This document shows positions 9,025 to 19,679 of a DNA stretch of 64,000 nucleotides, in pieces; the stretch's first letter is position 1; every line of letters starts with the position of its first letter. Under the pieces are notes generated by a model. It saw only the letters and a program-made list of their open reading frames with translations, was not told the origin of the DNA and searched no databases. This DNA comes from an uncultured Anaerolineaceae bacterium (GTDB lineage Bacteria; Chloroflexota; Anaerolineae; Anaerolineales; Anaerolineaceae). The stretch is taken from positions 1 to 64,000 of the forward strand of contig CAKMKJ010000023.1 of the NCBI GenBank assembly GCA_927443345.1, in the 5' to 3' direction. The translations under genes and the position numbers were made by a program.

Positions 9025-10191
9025 ATGAAAGTTTTAAAAATTGTGGGTATTGTTGTGCTGCTACTTGTGGTTGTTTTTGGTGTGCTTATGTGGTTAAACT
9101 CCAGACCAGTGCCTAAAGATCAAGCCGTTTCTGAGATTAAAAGGTATGTTGATAACAGCCTGAATGACAAGAAATCGATTTACTCCGCTTTGGTCTACGT
9201 TGACGCTCCCCAAAAAGACATAATAGTAAGCTATGCCGCCGGAAAATCAAATGGAGAAATGGTCAAAACTGACCAACCCTTCCACGTCGCCAGTGTTGGA
9301 AAGTTGTTTACCGCCACCTTAATAGGTCATTTGATTGATGAAGGAAAGATCCAATTAAACGATCCGATAAATTTATACCTGGATGATGCCATGCTGGAAA
9401 ATCTCTTTGTATATGAAGGAAGTGATTACAAAGACCAGGTGACCATCCAGCAACTGCTTTCACACACCAGCGGTGTGGCAGATTACTTTGCTATTGAAGA
9501 CAATGGATTGATGGAAGCGTTATATCAAACGCCAGATAAATTCTTTACCCCGCAAGAATTAGTTAAATATACGCGTGAGCAACAATCCGCCCACTTCGCA
9601 CCAGGCGGTGGATATCATTATTCCGATACGGGTTACATCCTTCTTGGTTTAATCATTGAATCCGTGTCTGAAAAGCCTTTTCACGAAAATCTACACGAGG
9701 TCATTTTCGATCCATTAGATATGAATGATACCTACTTGATGTTCTATTCTGAGCCCAAAAATGGATTACGCCCAATCGCTGAAGCATGGGTCAACGGACA
9801 TGAAATCAGCCAATTTCAGAGTGTCAGCATCGACTGGGCTGGCGGTGGCGTGATCTCCACTTTGGATGATCTGGCGACTTATATCAGGGCCTTGTACCAG
9901 GGAAAAATCATCACGACAGGTACCCTCGACGCCCTCAATAAGTTTGATTATGAATTTATGTCTGGCATTGCCTACGGGAACGGTTTTATGCAAATGCAAT
10001 TTGAAAAATTCATGCCTTTGTTTGAATACTTACCCAAAATGACGGGGCATATGGGCGTGCTGGGAACCCAATTATTTTATGATGCCCCCTCTGATATGGT
10101 TTATGTATCCAGTTATGGGTCTACTGATGCCACGGCTGCCAGCGTTCAAAGTATGATGCAAATACTTGCGACTGTGCATCGAATCAAGTAA
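9025..10191 (+). CDS. Membrane-anchored serine hydrolase, beta-lactamase/D-alanyl-D-alanine peptidase (S12) family
   Basis: A 388-residue protein with an N-terminal membrane segment (residues 4-24) and a class C beta-lactamase-like domain outside the membrane. The nucleophile motif SxxK is S90-V-G-K93; the second motif is YSD (199-201), the variant common in esterases and peptidases of this family rather than YAN of true AmpC enzymes; HTSGV follows the usual pattern. It probably acts on cell-wall peptides or esters; resistance to beta-lactams should not be assumed. AAAGGAG precedes the ATG. It is transcribed divergently from the PadR gene and ends in a strong terminator. Confidence 0.85.
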   Translation: MKVLKIVGIVVLLLVVVFGVLMWLNSRPVPKDQAVSEIKRYVDNSLNDKKSIYSALVYVDAPQKDIIVSYAAGKSNGEMVKTDQPFHVASVGKLFTATLIGHLIDEGKIQLNDPINLYLDDAMLENLFVYEGSDYKDQVTIQQLLSHTSGVADYFAIEDNGLMEALYQTPDKFFTPQELVKYTREQQSAHFAPGGGYHYSDTGYILLGLIIESVSEKPFHENLHEVIFDPLDMNDTYLMFYSEPKNGLRPIAEAWVNGHEISQFQSVSIDWAGGGVISTLDDLATYIRALYQGKIITTGTLDALNKFDYEFMSGIAYGNGFMQMQFEKFMPLFEYLPKMTGHMGVLGTQLFYDAPSDMVYVSSYGSTDATAASVQSMMQILATVHRIK

Positions 10192-10210
10192 AAAAGAAAA
10201 TAACTACCCA

Positions 10211-10240
10211 AAACTCAAAAGGCGCCTTTTGAGTTTTTTT
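10211..10240 (+). terminator. Rho-independent terminator of the serine hydrolase gene
   Basis: Perfect palindrome with ACTCAAAAGGC arms followed by seven T. Confidence 0.85.
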
Positions 10241-10617
10241 GTTTGAGCAGGTACTGTTTCAGCGTAATAGTTAAAATATTGACTTGTAAGTATTCCTACA
10301 CCCTACATGGAAGATTGTTAAAATTGAATCAGTTTATGATCTGTTTTCTGTTTTTTATATCGGGGCTTTTCAAGTTTTAACAGTCAGCAATTCACATACT
10401 TGAGGCAGCAGCCTTTTTTCAACATGGAATACATGAACAAAAATAGAAACATGTTTCTTAATTTATAAACAACACCCCCTTGAAAACGAATCCATAATAA
10501 AGCAAAATAGATGGAACCATATATAATTAATAAGGTTTAGCTCACTCTACAAGAATAAAAGTCCTGGGGGTTTCATTTATCAGAAGTTATTCGGTAAGAA
10601 ACAGCGGAGGAAAGTAA
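10241..10617 (+). other. Intergenic region upstream of the giant glycosyltransferase, with a perfect 14-bp palindrome
   Basis: No gene seen. AGAAACATGTTTCT at 10445-10458 is a perfect palindrome, about 160 bp upstream of the next start, and could be an operator. TATATAAT near 10520 could be a -10 box. GCGGAGG just before 10618 is the ribosome binding site. Confidence 0.4.
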
Positions 10618-13600
10618 ATGAAATCAAGACAACACCTATTGGTTGATATCAATACCGCGGATGAAAAACTTTTGTCTTCTTCGCTAAAGATCAGCCTTCG
10701 CCTGTCAAAACGGATCATCGCATTTCGACCCTATAAGTCAATAGATCAATTAAACCAGGTTTGGGGCATTGATCCCCTCACGCTGAATCGGATTAAAACC
10801 CTGGTCAAAATCGAATCTGAAAACCCCAATCAACCTAATGACGTTTTCATCACTGCTGATGAACCTGAATCGCGACTTTCAACTTTAGAGCCTGCTACCT
10901 ATGAAATGATTGAAGAATCCTCTTCGGTGACTGAACCAGCAAAAGCTGTAGATAAAGACAATTCAAACCTCAACCTTCTGCTCTTTTTCATCATCCTGAT
11001 TGGAGCCTTTTTCAGATTTAGCGGCATTAACTGGGACTCAAATAAACACCAGCATCCCGACGAACGATACATCACAGATGTGGCAACAAAAATACAATCT
11101 GTTTCCAGTGTTAAAGAATACTTTGACACCTCCACCAGCACTTTAAACCCCGTGAACCATGGGTCTTACACTTACGGCATGCTGCCGCTGTTTACCACAC
11201 GCATTGTTGCTGAAATTATCCACAAGACCTCATATGACCAAATCGTTCTGGTAGGCAGGGTGATCTCGGGTGTTTTTGACATGCTCGCCTTATGGATGAT
11301 TTACCTATTGGCAAAAAAACTGCACAACAAAAAGACCGGCGTTCTTGCGGCTGGTTTATATGCGGCAACCGTTTTTCCCATTCAAATGTCTCACTTTTTC
11401 ACCGTGGACTCATTTTGCACAGTCTTTGTCATTTTGGCGGTCTATTTTTCACTCAACGCAATTCAAATTACGAACCCAAAATTCAGGCTGAAATGGAACA
11501 AATTAGTTTATTTTGGTTTGTTTGGGCTGGTCGTGGGCATGGCAGGCGCATGCAAAGTGAATGCGCTTCCTGTTTTCGCTGTGATAATTCTGGCTGCTTT
11601 CATCCACTTTATGACTATACGGAAGCAAAGCGGATTAGGAACCCAGGTACTCATTTTACTGGCAGGTTTACTTCTAGCTGCCCTGGGCATGGCAGTCGGG
11701 TTCAGAATCTTCCAACCATATGCTTTTATGGGGCCAGGATTCTTTGGTCTGGCATTCAATCAAAGATGGATTGACACGATAAAGGAAGTAACCAATCAGG
11801 TCGCCGGGTTCTCTGAATGGCCACCCAACCATCACTGGACAGACAGACCGCTCTCTTACGCCTGGGTGAATATGGTGGTTTGGGGCATGGGCATTCCACT
11901 GGGAATCGCCGGATGGGCTGGCTGGGCGTGGTCTGCATTACGCATGTGGAAAGGCGAATGGCGCATCCATATTTTGCCCTTTACCTGGATTCTGGTTTAT
12001 TTCGTCTGGCAAAATATGCAATTTTGGCGCTACATGCGCTATTTCTTGATCATTTACCCATTCATTATTATGTTTGCCGCATGGGCACTCATGCAGATTT
12101 GGGAAAAAACCAAAGATAGCAGGCAGGCGCTCACTGAATACAAATTGCAGATTCGCCAACCTTTTGCAGGTCTGAAACCAATTTGGAAAGGCCTTTCAGC
12201 TTTTGCAATTATCAGCATCGTGCTGCTGTATACCTACGGCTATGCCTTCGGATTTTCAAGAATTTACACTCGCACCATGACGCGTATTGCCGCCTCCAAC
12301 TGGATCATTGAAAATATCCAGGGACCGCTCAACTTGAAGGTGGATACTGCAAATGGCCATATCAATTATCCGATCAATATGATCAACCGATGGACGCTTG
12401 AACCGGGCGATGAACCTGAAATAGATGTCTATTTGGCTGCAAATGGCACGGTGAGTTCGGTGACCGCACCAGATATTCAACAGGTTGGGGTCAATATCTA
12501 CTTCAGGATTGCCAAACAGGAGAATGGGGATGAAATCGTTGTTGAGGGCCGTTTACCTGTCGCAGATGACGATGATGCCACCTCATTAGATATCCGGTTT
12601 GGAGAAATTACTTTAACCAAAGACATCCCATACTATTTTAGTTACAGGGTAACCAATAGCAGTAATTATTCATTATCTGATGTTTGGCTGCAAAAAGACG
12701 AAGATGAAAATACAAAAATCCCATTGGATTGGGAAGCAGTCAATTTAAGCGCTGTCACACCGGCTGAGGGAAAGCTCAAAATTGTTCCCCTGATCGATGT
12801 TCCAGTTAATCATTTGAAGATCAACTATTTCGAACAATCTTTTAATCAAACCCACACGACTCTCAAAATCAGTCTGCTTAAAGATGGCGACGAAAAGAAT
12901 CCGTTGAGCAGCGCCAGCCAAACCATTACTTTCGACCAACCCGGTTTGAGTTTGGCACCAACATTCGATCTACCCAAAGTGGATGTTATACGCGGCAGTG
13001 TTTATCAGTTGCGCTATGAAATTACAGCGGGTGGACCCCTTCGGTTGTTTGCAGAACCTTACACACTTGAAACTTCATGGGATGATGCCCTGCCTCTGGC
13101 AGTGAGGAACCTCGATCCTCTTGGTAGTATCTATCAACCTTATAATTTGCAAACATACGAACCTGATACACCCGAAAAACGCGAGAAGATGATCGACATC
13201 CTCAATAAAAGTGAATTCATTGTCATCCCCTCCAATCGCAGTTACGATGCAATGCCGCGTCTTCCAAATCGCTACCCATTGACCACAATGTACTACCAGG
13301 AGTTGTTTGACTGTGCCGGTTGCATTGGCGATGATCTTGAAAACAAAGCTTATGGTCTGAACACCGGTTTTATCAGCCCACTAGGTTTTGACCTGGTTGC
13401 CACTTTTGTCAGTAACCCATCGGTTGGTCCCTTCCAACTCAACGACCAATCCGCGGATGAATCTTTTACGGTCTACGACCACCCTAAGGTATTCGTCTTT
13501 AAGAAAAGCGCTGACTTTTCAATCGAGCATGTGAAAGAAATTCTTAACGCCGTTGACCTGGATAATGTTCTTTTCCAATCCCCCATGTCATATACCAAGG

Positions 13601-16179
13601 CTCCCACAGCCATGGAGCTTCCAGAGCTAAAACTTGCCGCTCAAAAAATCGGCGGTACGTGGTCGGCTATGTTTGACCGATTATCCGCTGTGAACACCAA
13701 CCAAGTATTTGGAACAATCGTTTGGTATTTGGTTTTATGGTTACTTGGCTTGTCAGTTTTTCCTTTGATATTTACTGCTTTCTCCGGTCTGCCCGACCGC
13801 GGATATCCGCTGGCAAGAATGGCTGCCTTATTGTTGACAGCCTGGATCTCATGGATATTTAGCAGTTTCAATATTCTGGCTTTCACCCGCTGGTCAATAT
13901 TGCTCGCCATCGTTTTATTGGTTGCTCTCAGCTTCTACTTCGGATTGCGGAAAAAAGCGGAGATCATCCAATATTTGAAATCAACCTGGAAATACATTTT
14001 GAGCGTGGAGATAATCTTTGCAACAGTCTTCGTATTCATGCTGATCATCCGCATCAATAATCCAGACCTTTGGCAGCCCTGGATGGGCGGCGAGAAACCC
14101 ATGAATTTCGCCTTCTTTAATGCTGTACTGAAAACCGTTTACTTCCCCCCTGAGAATCCATGGTTCTCAGGACATTATCTGAACTATTACTATTATGGAT
14201 ATGTCATGGCAGCCATCCCCACCAAGCTGACCGGTATCATGCCGTCAATTGCCTATAATCTGGTTTTACCCAGTTGGTACGCCATGGCCGGCATTGGCGT
14301 TTTCTGCATCGGTTACAATCTGGTCACTGGTTTAAGTCATTCAAATCAACTGTATGGCAATTCGCCATTCTCAGATTGGAACGCCTCCACACACCATCAA
14401 AAATCAACGCGAAGATGGGCTTATTTCGCCGGGTTGTTTGCACTACTTGCCGTGATGCTGTTTGGTAATTTATATGAAAACAAAATTTTAATAAAGCATC
14501 TACCCGAAATGGTGCCGGCGAACTGGGCTGAAGAACATCCAGAAAATCCATCAGGAGGCAAATTCGCTGCCACTTGGGATCTCATTACCGGCAAAACAGA
14601 ATTACCGGGGAATAACTCACAATGGTATTTTGAAGCTTCGCGCCCAATCTTAAATGGTGAAGCGGATACTCCAATTGCAGAGTTCCCATATTTCACCTTC
14701 TTATATGGCGACATGCATCCGCACATGCTAACCATGCTGTATTACGCCCTTGCCTTTGGTTGGATGCTCTCACTGCTAATCTATCCCATAAACAGAATGA
14801 AGTGGCCTGAGCGGACTCTCAGCCTGTGTATCGCAGCCGTCGTTTTTGGCAGTTTTTCCGCTTCACACACCTGGGATTTCTATCCCTTCCTCGGTTTGGC
14901 CGTCATCACACTCGGTTGGAGCATCTGGCAAACCAAACCGGGGCCAACCAAAACAACCGTCCTTGTGATTGCCAGCTTTGTGGTTGCATTTGTTGGCTTG
15001 GCTATTGCATTCTATTCCCCCTTTACCCATTGGTTTAAAACTGAATATATGTCAATAATATTATGGACAGGTGCAAAAACGCCTCTTAGTGATTATCTTA
15101 TTGTGTTTGGCCTTTCTATGTTCATCGTGATCAGCTTACTTGTCAAAGAAAGTTTAGGTGATCTCAAACGAGCTTACCACAAGTGGCCAGATTACAAGAC
15201 CCTGACGAAAATATTGGTTTTGATTTCATTAGTGTTGATTTATCTTGTCTCTTCGTTGATTTGGAAATCTAACTATCAAGTTTTGAGGTTGGGATTGTTC
15301 ATTTTAATCGGTCTGGGATATCAGGTCTTTTTCAGACGCGGACAATCTAAACTGCAAATGCTCACCTGGATCTTGTTTAGCATCGGTTTCTTGCTTACTT
15401 TGTTGGTTGAGTTTGTTGTCCTTAAAGGCGATGTGGGCAGATCTAACATGGTCTTCAGAATGTATATTGAAGCCTGGTTCTATTTCGGCATTTCAAGTGC
15501 GCTTGCGTTGACCCTCCTGTTGGCTGGGATAAAGAAATGGCCGCAATGGACATCCATCCCATGGATTATCATTCTTGCACTCCTTGTGATTGGATCATTG
15601 AGTTACCCCTATCTGGCGACTGGTGAAAGAATCGCTGATAGATGGCCCAATATCACAAATCCCCCCAAAACACTGGATGGGGCTGCTTTTATGTTGGGTG
15701 AAGCAGATACAACCGCACCGGCAATTTATGATGATGAAGGCAAACCGCTCAACATCAGTCGTGATTATGAAGCTATTAAGTTTATGCAGGAAAATGTCTC
15801 AGGCTCGCCGATAATCGTCGAAGGCAACACCGTTGAATACAAATGGGGGTCCCGTTTTTCTGTGCAAACGGGATTGCCCTCCGTCATTGGATGGAACTGG
15901 CATACCCGCCAGCATAATTCATTGCTAGACGGTGCATGGATTACGAAACGGATAGATGAAGTTGCGAATTTTTACAACACGATTGATCTTGAAGCTGCCA
16001 GTAAATTCATCGCCAAATATAATGTTGAATACATTGTTGTAGGTGACCTTGAGAGAGCGCGTTACAATCCAGAAGGTTTAACCAAGTTCCAGAATTTGGT
16101 CATGGATGGAACTTTGAATATTGTGTTTGGAGATAACACTGAGAACACCACCACGATATATAAGGTCACTATAAAGTAA
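10618..16179 (+). CDS. Giant membrane protein: helix-hairpin-helix + GT-C transferase + DUF2298 (Chlor_Arch_YYY)
   Basis: 1853 residues. Residues about 5-65 are a ComEA-like helix-hairpin-helix pair (DINTADEKLL, FRPYKSIDQLNQVWGI). A polar linker follows, then a polytopic GT-C glycosyltransferase half from about 117, with the catalytic-loop-like HPDER near 142-146. Residues about 560-1030 are a soluble, beta-rich region. From about 1035 a second polytopic half carries YYYYG near 1188 and GDMHPHM, the hallmark of the DUF2298/Chlor_Arch_YYY family found in Chloroflexota and archaea. The C-terminal 150 residues are soluble. Known relatives are uncharacterised; transfer of sugars from polyprenyl-phosphate donors to a surface acceptor is the best guess. 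It heads a run of glycan genes. The HhH domain in a membrane transferase is unusual. Confidence 0.85.
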   Translation: MKSRQHLLVDINTADEKLLSSSLKISLRLSKRIIAFRPYKSIDQLNQVWGIDPLTLNRIKTLVKIESENPNQPNDVFITADEPESRLSTLEPATYEMIEESSSVTEPAKAVDKDNSNLNLLLFFIILIGAFFRFSGINWDSNKHQHPDERYITDVATKIQSVSSVKEYFDTSTSTLNPVNHGSYTYGMLPLFTTRIVAEIIHKTSYDQIVLVGRVISGVFDMLALWMIYLLAKKLHNKKTGVLAAGLYAATVFPIQMSHFFTVDSFCTVFVILAVYFSLNAIQITNPKFRLKWNKLVYFGLFGLVVGMAGACKVNALPVFAVIILAAFIHFMTIRKQSGLGTQVLILLAGLLLAALGMAVGFRIFQPYAFMGPGFFGLAFNQRWIDTIKEVTNQVAGFSEWPPNHHWTDRPLSYAWVNMVVWGMGIPLGIAGWAGWAWSALRMWKGEWRIHILPFTWILVYFVWQNMQFWRYMRYFLIIYPFIIMFAAWALMQIWEKTKDSRQALTEYKLQIRQPFAGLKPIWKGLSAFAIISIVLLYTYGYAFGFSRIYTRTMTRIAASNWIIENIQGPLNLKVDTANGHINYPINMINRWTLEPGDEPEIDVYLAANGTVSSVTAPDIQQVGVNIYFRIAKQENGDEIVVEGRLPVADDDDATSLDIRFGEITLTKDIPYYFSYRVTNSSNYSLSDVWLQKDEDENTKIPLDWEAVNLSAVTPAEGKLKIVPLIDVPVNHLKINYFEQSFNQTHTTLKISLLKDGDEKNPLSSASQTITFDQPGLSLAPTFDLPKVDVIRGSVYQLRYEITAGGPLRLFAEPYTLETSWDDALPLAVRNLDPLGSIYQPYNLQTYEPDTPEKREKMIDILNKSEFIVIPSNRSYDAMPRLPNRYPLTTMYYQELFDCAGCIGDDLENKAYGLNTGFISPLGFDLVATFVSNPSVGPFQLNDQSADESFTVYDHPKVFVFKKSADFSIEHVKEILNAVDLDNVLFQSPMSYTKAPTAMELPELKLAAQKIGGTWSAMFDRLSAVNTNQVFGTIVWYLVLWLLGLSVFPLIFTAFSGLPDRGYPLARMAALLLTAWISWIFSSFNILAFTRWSILLAIVLLVALSFYFGLRKKAEIIQYLKSTWKYILSVEIIFATVFVFMLIIRINNPDLWQPWMGGEKPMNFAFFNAVLKTVYFPPENPWFSGHYLNYYYYGYVMAAIPTKLTGIMPSIAYNLVLPSWYAMAGIGVFCIGYNLVTGLSHSNQLYGNSPFSDWNASTHHQKSTRRWAYFAGLFALLAVMLFGNLYENKILIKHLPEMVPANWAEEHPENPSGGKFAATWDLITGKTELPGNNSQWYFEASRPILNGEADTPIAEFPYFTFLYGDMHPHMLTMLYYALAFGWMLSLLIYPINRMKWPERTLSLCIAAVVFGSFSASHTWDFYPFLGLAVITLGWSIWQTKPGPTKTTVLVIASFVVAFVGLAIAFYSPFTHWFKTEYMSIILWTGAKTPLSDYLIVFGLSMFIVISLLVKESLGDLKRAYHKWPDYKTLTKILVLISLVLIYLVSSLIWKSNYQVLRLGLFILIGLGYQVFFRRGQSKLQMLTWILFSIGFLLTLLVEFVVLKGDVGRSNMVFRMYIEAWFYFGISSALALTLLLAGIKKWPQWTSIPWIIILALLVIGSLSYPYLATGERIADRWPNITNPPKTLDGAAFMLGEADTTAPAIYDDEGKPLNISRDYEAIKFMQENVSGSPIIVEGNTVEYKWGSRFSVQTGLPSVIGWNWHTRQHNSLLDGAWITKRIDEVANFYNTIDLEAASKFIAKYNVEYIVVGDLERARYNPEGLTKFQNLVMDGTLNIVFGDNTENTTTIYKVTIK

Positions 16180-16293
16180 CTACCTCAACTTGTGATGGTC
16201 TTTATTTCGAAACTGTATTTAACAGATTAAAAAGGATAATTTCTGAACTAACACCTGAAGACCTTGATTGTCTCATTAAATAAAGGCGGGATC

Positions 16294-18330
16294 ATGCAAA
16301 AAAATCAAATTCAAAAAATGCAATGGATAAGATTAGCATTATTCTTATTAGCCTGTGCCTTATCAGCATACAGCGTATTTTCAAATAAAGTAGAAATTGC
16401 TTTGCTATCCACTTTGACCTTGTTCTTAGCATTTGTAAATCTGAATAAAACAATTACTCACATCGAAGATAAAGTAATTTTCAAAAAATATAATCTGACT
16501 TCAGATCAATTGGTCTTATCTCTGGCGCTTTTTTTCTATGCGATAGTTACAGGGGTTGTGGCTGCCTTTTTATCACCCAAAACATCCAACGGCACAATCG
16601 CATTAATCCTTTGGATTATCGCAATTGGTCTCTTGTTGGCGGCTGGTTTTGTTTTTGACAAAATTCGGCCAATAAGCTGGCGTAATCACATAAAATCTCT
16701 GGACACAAAGGCTCGCAGGAATTTATACTTTGAGGTTGTTGCTATCTCTTGTATCACAATTCTTGCATTTGTCTTACGCGTGGCTTACCTTGATCACTAT
16801 CCCACTTCAATGCATGGTGATGAAGGTGAAATGGGGATGGAAGCCTTAAGATTCTTGGGAATCGGCGATCCAATCTCACCATTAGGAATTGGTTGGGGTC
16901 CACTCCCAAATTTGTTTTACTTATGGCAGGCAGGTTTTATCTCAATTTTTGGAAGAAATTTGATCGGGTTGAGGCTGGTTTCTGCCTTATTTGGAACCGC
17001 TTGTATACCTCTTGTTTACTTAATCTGTAAAAAGTGCTGGGGCAAATTGGCGGGTTTTACCGGTGCATGGCTCATAGCGATAAGCTCTTTAAATATCCAA
17101 TTCAGCCGACTGGCAATCAACAATATTCATACATTTTTCTTTATGTTACTTTTTTTCTTGTTGTTCCTGATACCCAATTTTGATCAGAAATCTGAAAAGA
17201 ACGAAACCCCTGAAGAAATTGTATCTCGGAAATCCTTTGATAATAGTTACAGAATTACTCCTTATATCGCTATGGGAGTTACTGGCGCATTATCCCAATA
17301 CATGTATCTTGGTTCACGCTTGATCCCGCTGGTGGCAATTCCAGTTATCCTTTATCAGCTTGTTAGAAAACGCATTAATCTTGTTCAGATATCTGTAATG
17401 ATTATCAGTGCGTTGTTGGTGTTTGCTCCTTTGGGCCTGGATTATTTAAGAAACCCGGATCAATTCAGTACCAGAATGGGAGCTGTTTCCATTTTTAATC
17501 CCGATAACATCCATAATAATTATGGGGCTGATGCGACGCTCTCAAACAGTATTGGAAAAATCATCATCAGTCAATTTGACAAAAATTTGGGATTCTTTCT
17601 ACAATCAGGAGATAGAAGTTCTTTTTATTTCTCCAATATCCCGGCTTTTGATCAGAGTACTGCATTTTTATTCTGGCTGGGGCTGGGTATTATTTTAACC
17701 AAACCTAAACGACTCCCCGAAATGTTTATCCTCATTTGGTTCTTTTTAGGATTAATTCTGGCAGGCGTAATTACCAACGACTCACCAAATGGCACAAGGT
17801 TACTTATCATTTCTGCAGTAGTCTATCTGGGTGCCGCTGCCTTTGTTCAAAGAACCTGGGATGAACTAATCAAATTCTATCGACGGATACCCAATATTCA
17901 CATTTCCCTTGAATGGATAATTGCTCCAGTTATCCTTGTTATATTATCTACAACTCTGATCATTAATTATAATTACAACTTCGTGATCTATCCAAAAGCG
18001 GGCGACAATATACTCTCAATAAAAATAGCAGAAGAAATCAATGCCATCGCCCCTACAAACCATATTTACTTATACGGTATCGGTAACTTATATTCCAATC
18101 ATGGAACTTTAAGATTTCTTGCTGGAAACAATGAGGTAATTGACATTACAAATCTTGATGATATTCCACCACAAATTCATGATGGAAAAGGGATAACTGT
18201 ATTGGCAACCTCTACCAACTATGAAAAGTTTTTAGAAATCTCTTCGCTTTTTCCACAAGGGATACTGTCTGACGAATACCGTGATGGCCATTTGGTATTT
18301 AAAAAGTTCCAAATACCTCCGTTGCCTTAA
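16294..18330 (+). CDS. GT-C glycosyltransferase, ArnT/PMT (GT39/GT83) type
   Basis: A 678-residue integral membrane protein with about 12-14 predicted helices. The first large external loop, after YLDHYPTSMH, carries DEGEMG (about 174-179), the Asp/Glu motif used by ArnT/PMT-type enzymes that take a sugar from a lipid-phosphate donor. The C-terminal third is a small soluble domain. The frame runs upstream to a TTG at 16264, but GGCGGG lies directly before the ATG at 16294, which I chose. It follows the giant transferase by 114 bp in the same direction and probably works in the same surface glycosylation process. Donor and acceptor unknown. Confidence 0.85.
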   Translation: MQKNQIQKMQWIRLALFLLACALSAYSVFSNKVEIALLSTLTLFLAFVNLNKTITHIEDKVIFKKYNLTSDQLVLSLALFFYAIVTGVVAAFLSPKTSNGTIALILWIIAIGLLLAAGFVFDKIRPISWRNHIKSLDTKARRNLYFEVVAISCITILAFVLRVAYLDHYPTSMHGDEGEMGMEALRFLGIGDPISPLGIGWGPLPNLFYLWQAGFISIFGRNLIGLRLVSALFGTACIPLVYLICKKCWGKLAGFTGAWLIAISSLNIQFSRLAINNIHTFFFMLLFFLLFLIPNFDQKSEKNETPEEIVSRKSFDNSYRITPYIAMGVTGALSQYMYLGSRLIPLVAIPVILYQLVRKRINLVQISVMIISALLVFAPLGLDYLRNPDQFSTRMGAVSIFNPDNIHNNYGADATLSNSIGKIIISQFDKNLGFFLQSGDRSSFYFSNIPAFDQSTAFLFWLGLGIILTKPKRLPEMFILIWFFLGLILAGVITNDSPNGTRLLIISAVVYLGAAAFVQRTWDELIKFYRRIPNIHISLEWIIAPVILVILSTTLIINYNYNFVIYPKAGDNILSIKIAEEINAIAPTNHIYLYGIGNLYSNHGTLRFLAGNNEVIDITNLDDIPPQIHDGKGITVLATSTNYEKFLEISSLFPQGILSDEYRDGHLVFKKFQIPPLP

Positions 18331-18481
18331 GACTGAGTTTTGGAATAACGAATAGCGAATACCCTTCTTATATAGGTGCTGCAAATCCTTTACAGCCGTA
18401 TGGAATTATTCGGCTATAAATAAATGGCACCTTGCAATTTTTTACAAGCTGTTTTACAGTTGTTTCTACAAGGAAGCTTAT

Positions 18482-19465
18482 ATGGACAAGAATAAGATAA
18501 TCATTACAGGTGGATCTGGATTCATAGGAACAAATTTGGTGGAGCACTATCTATCCCTTGGATGGGATGTTTTAAATCTAGACATTAATTCTCCGCGCAA
18601 CTCAGCTCACAAGGAATATTGGCAAAAATTGGATATTGTAGATCGAGCAGAATTGTTGAGAGTTTTCCATGATTTTTCACCCGATTATGTATTACACTTT
18701 GCAGCCCGCACTGATCTGGATGAACACGAAAATTTATCGGGCTATTCCGCCAATATCCAGGGTGTAAGAAATATGGTGGATGCCATCAAATCTACAAGTG
18801 GGATTAAAAGGACCATTTTCGCGTCAAGTCAGCTTGTGTGCCGAGTCGGATACCAACCGGCAACAGACGAGGATTATTGCCCCAACACTTTATATGGTCA
18901 CAGCAAAGTTATCGGTGAGCAGATTGTTCGTGCGTCTGGAAATATTGGAGCCAGTTGGGTTCTAATTCGTCCCACTTCCATCTGGGGTCCTTGGTTTGAT
19001 GTTCCTTATCGCACTTTTTTCATGACAATAAATAAGGGTTTATATATTCATTCAGGGCAGATTCAAACACAAAAAAAATGGGGGTTCGTACTAAATTCAG
19101 TGCAGCAAATCCACAAATTGCTTATTGGGCCAGGTGATATGATCAATTCAAAAACTTTTTATCTGGCTGATTATTCACCCCTTATCTTAAAGGATTTTGC
19201 GAATTCCGCTCAAAAAGAGATGGGGGCAAGAAAGATTGTAACTCTTCCATTCTGGTTGATGAAACTGATCGCCCAAGGTGGAGATACTTTAAAGCTTCTT
19301 TTTTTGAAAAATCCCCCATTAACAAGTTTCCGTCTTAATAATATTATTACAAATGAAATTCAAGAGACCTCATCACTTGAAGAGATTACGGGGCCGTTAC
19401 CATTTACATATCTTTTAGGGATTGAAAAAACTGTCGAATGGTTAAAGTCACAGCAGATAATTTAA
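18482..19465 (+). CDS. NAD-dependent epimerase/dehydratase (extended SDR)
   Basis: A 327-residue Rossmann-fold enzyme with the nucleotide-binding motif GGSGFIG (residues 10-16), a serine-containing strand FASSQLV and the active-site YGHSK (YxxxK). This is the pattern of sugar-nucleotide epimerases, dehydratases and reductases. The C-terminal substrate domain does not reveal the sugar. It sits between GT-C transferases and a C-methyltransferase/GMD pair, so it is probably a step in making a modified sugar nucleotide. Start is ATG at 18482 with GGAAGC upstream. Confidence 0.85.
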   Translation: MDKNKIIITGGSGFIGTNLVEHYLSLGWDVLNLDINSPRNSAHKEYWQKLDIVDRAELLRVFHDFSPDYVLHFAARTDLDEHENLSGYSANIQGVRNMVDAIKSTSGIKRTIFASSQLVCRVGYQPATDEDYCPNTLYGHSKVIGEQIVRASGNIGASWVLIRPTSIWGPWFDVPYRTFFMTINKGLYIHSGQIQTQKKWGFVLNSVQQIHKLLIGPGDMINSKTFYLADYSPLILKDFANSAQKEMGARKIVTLPFWLMKLIAQGGDTLKLLFLKNPPLTSFRLNNIITNEIQETSSLEEITGPLPFTYLLGIEKTVEWLKSQQII

Positions 19466-19530
19466 CCATCTTGTGATTAATAGTTCTGAAAAATAGTGCC
19501 TTGATAAAATGGTGGCTTTGGTTTTGCTAT

Positions 19531-19605
19531 CTCCGCTGCAAGCTTGCGGAGTATTATCCCTTCGCAAAAAGATCATCCGCCTCTTTCTGCTTCGAACCGA
19601 AGCAG
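19531..19605. other. Two GC-rich hairpins in the gap between the convergent epimerase and GT2 genes
   Basis: CTCCGC/GCGGAG at 19531-19551 and a perfect 8-bp CTGCTTCG/CGAAGCAG stem with a 3-nt loop at 19587-19605. Neither is followed by a T-run. They lie between two convergent genes, where transcription should end, so they may be factor-dependent terminators or mRNA end structures. The bases are richer in GC than the neighbouring genes. Confidence 0.4.
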
Positions 19606-19679
19606 TGTGTTATGCGCTTTTCAGCTTCGCAAAATTGAATAAAAGGGTGCTTCAAACTATTTTTAGAATCCATCAAAAT

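Noticed and set aside
9025-10191. Naming the serine hydrolase AmpC or a resistance beta-lactamase
   Set aside because: The second motif is YSD and not YAN, a membrane anchor is present, and nothing in the neighbourhood supports a resistance role.
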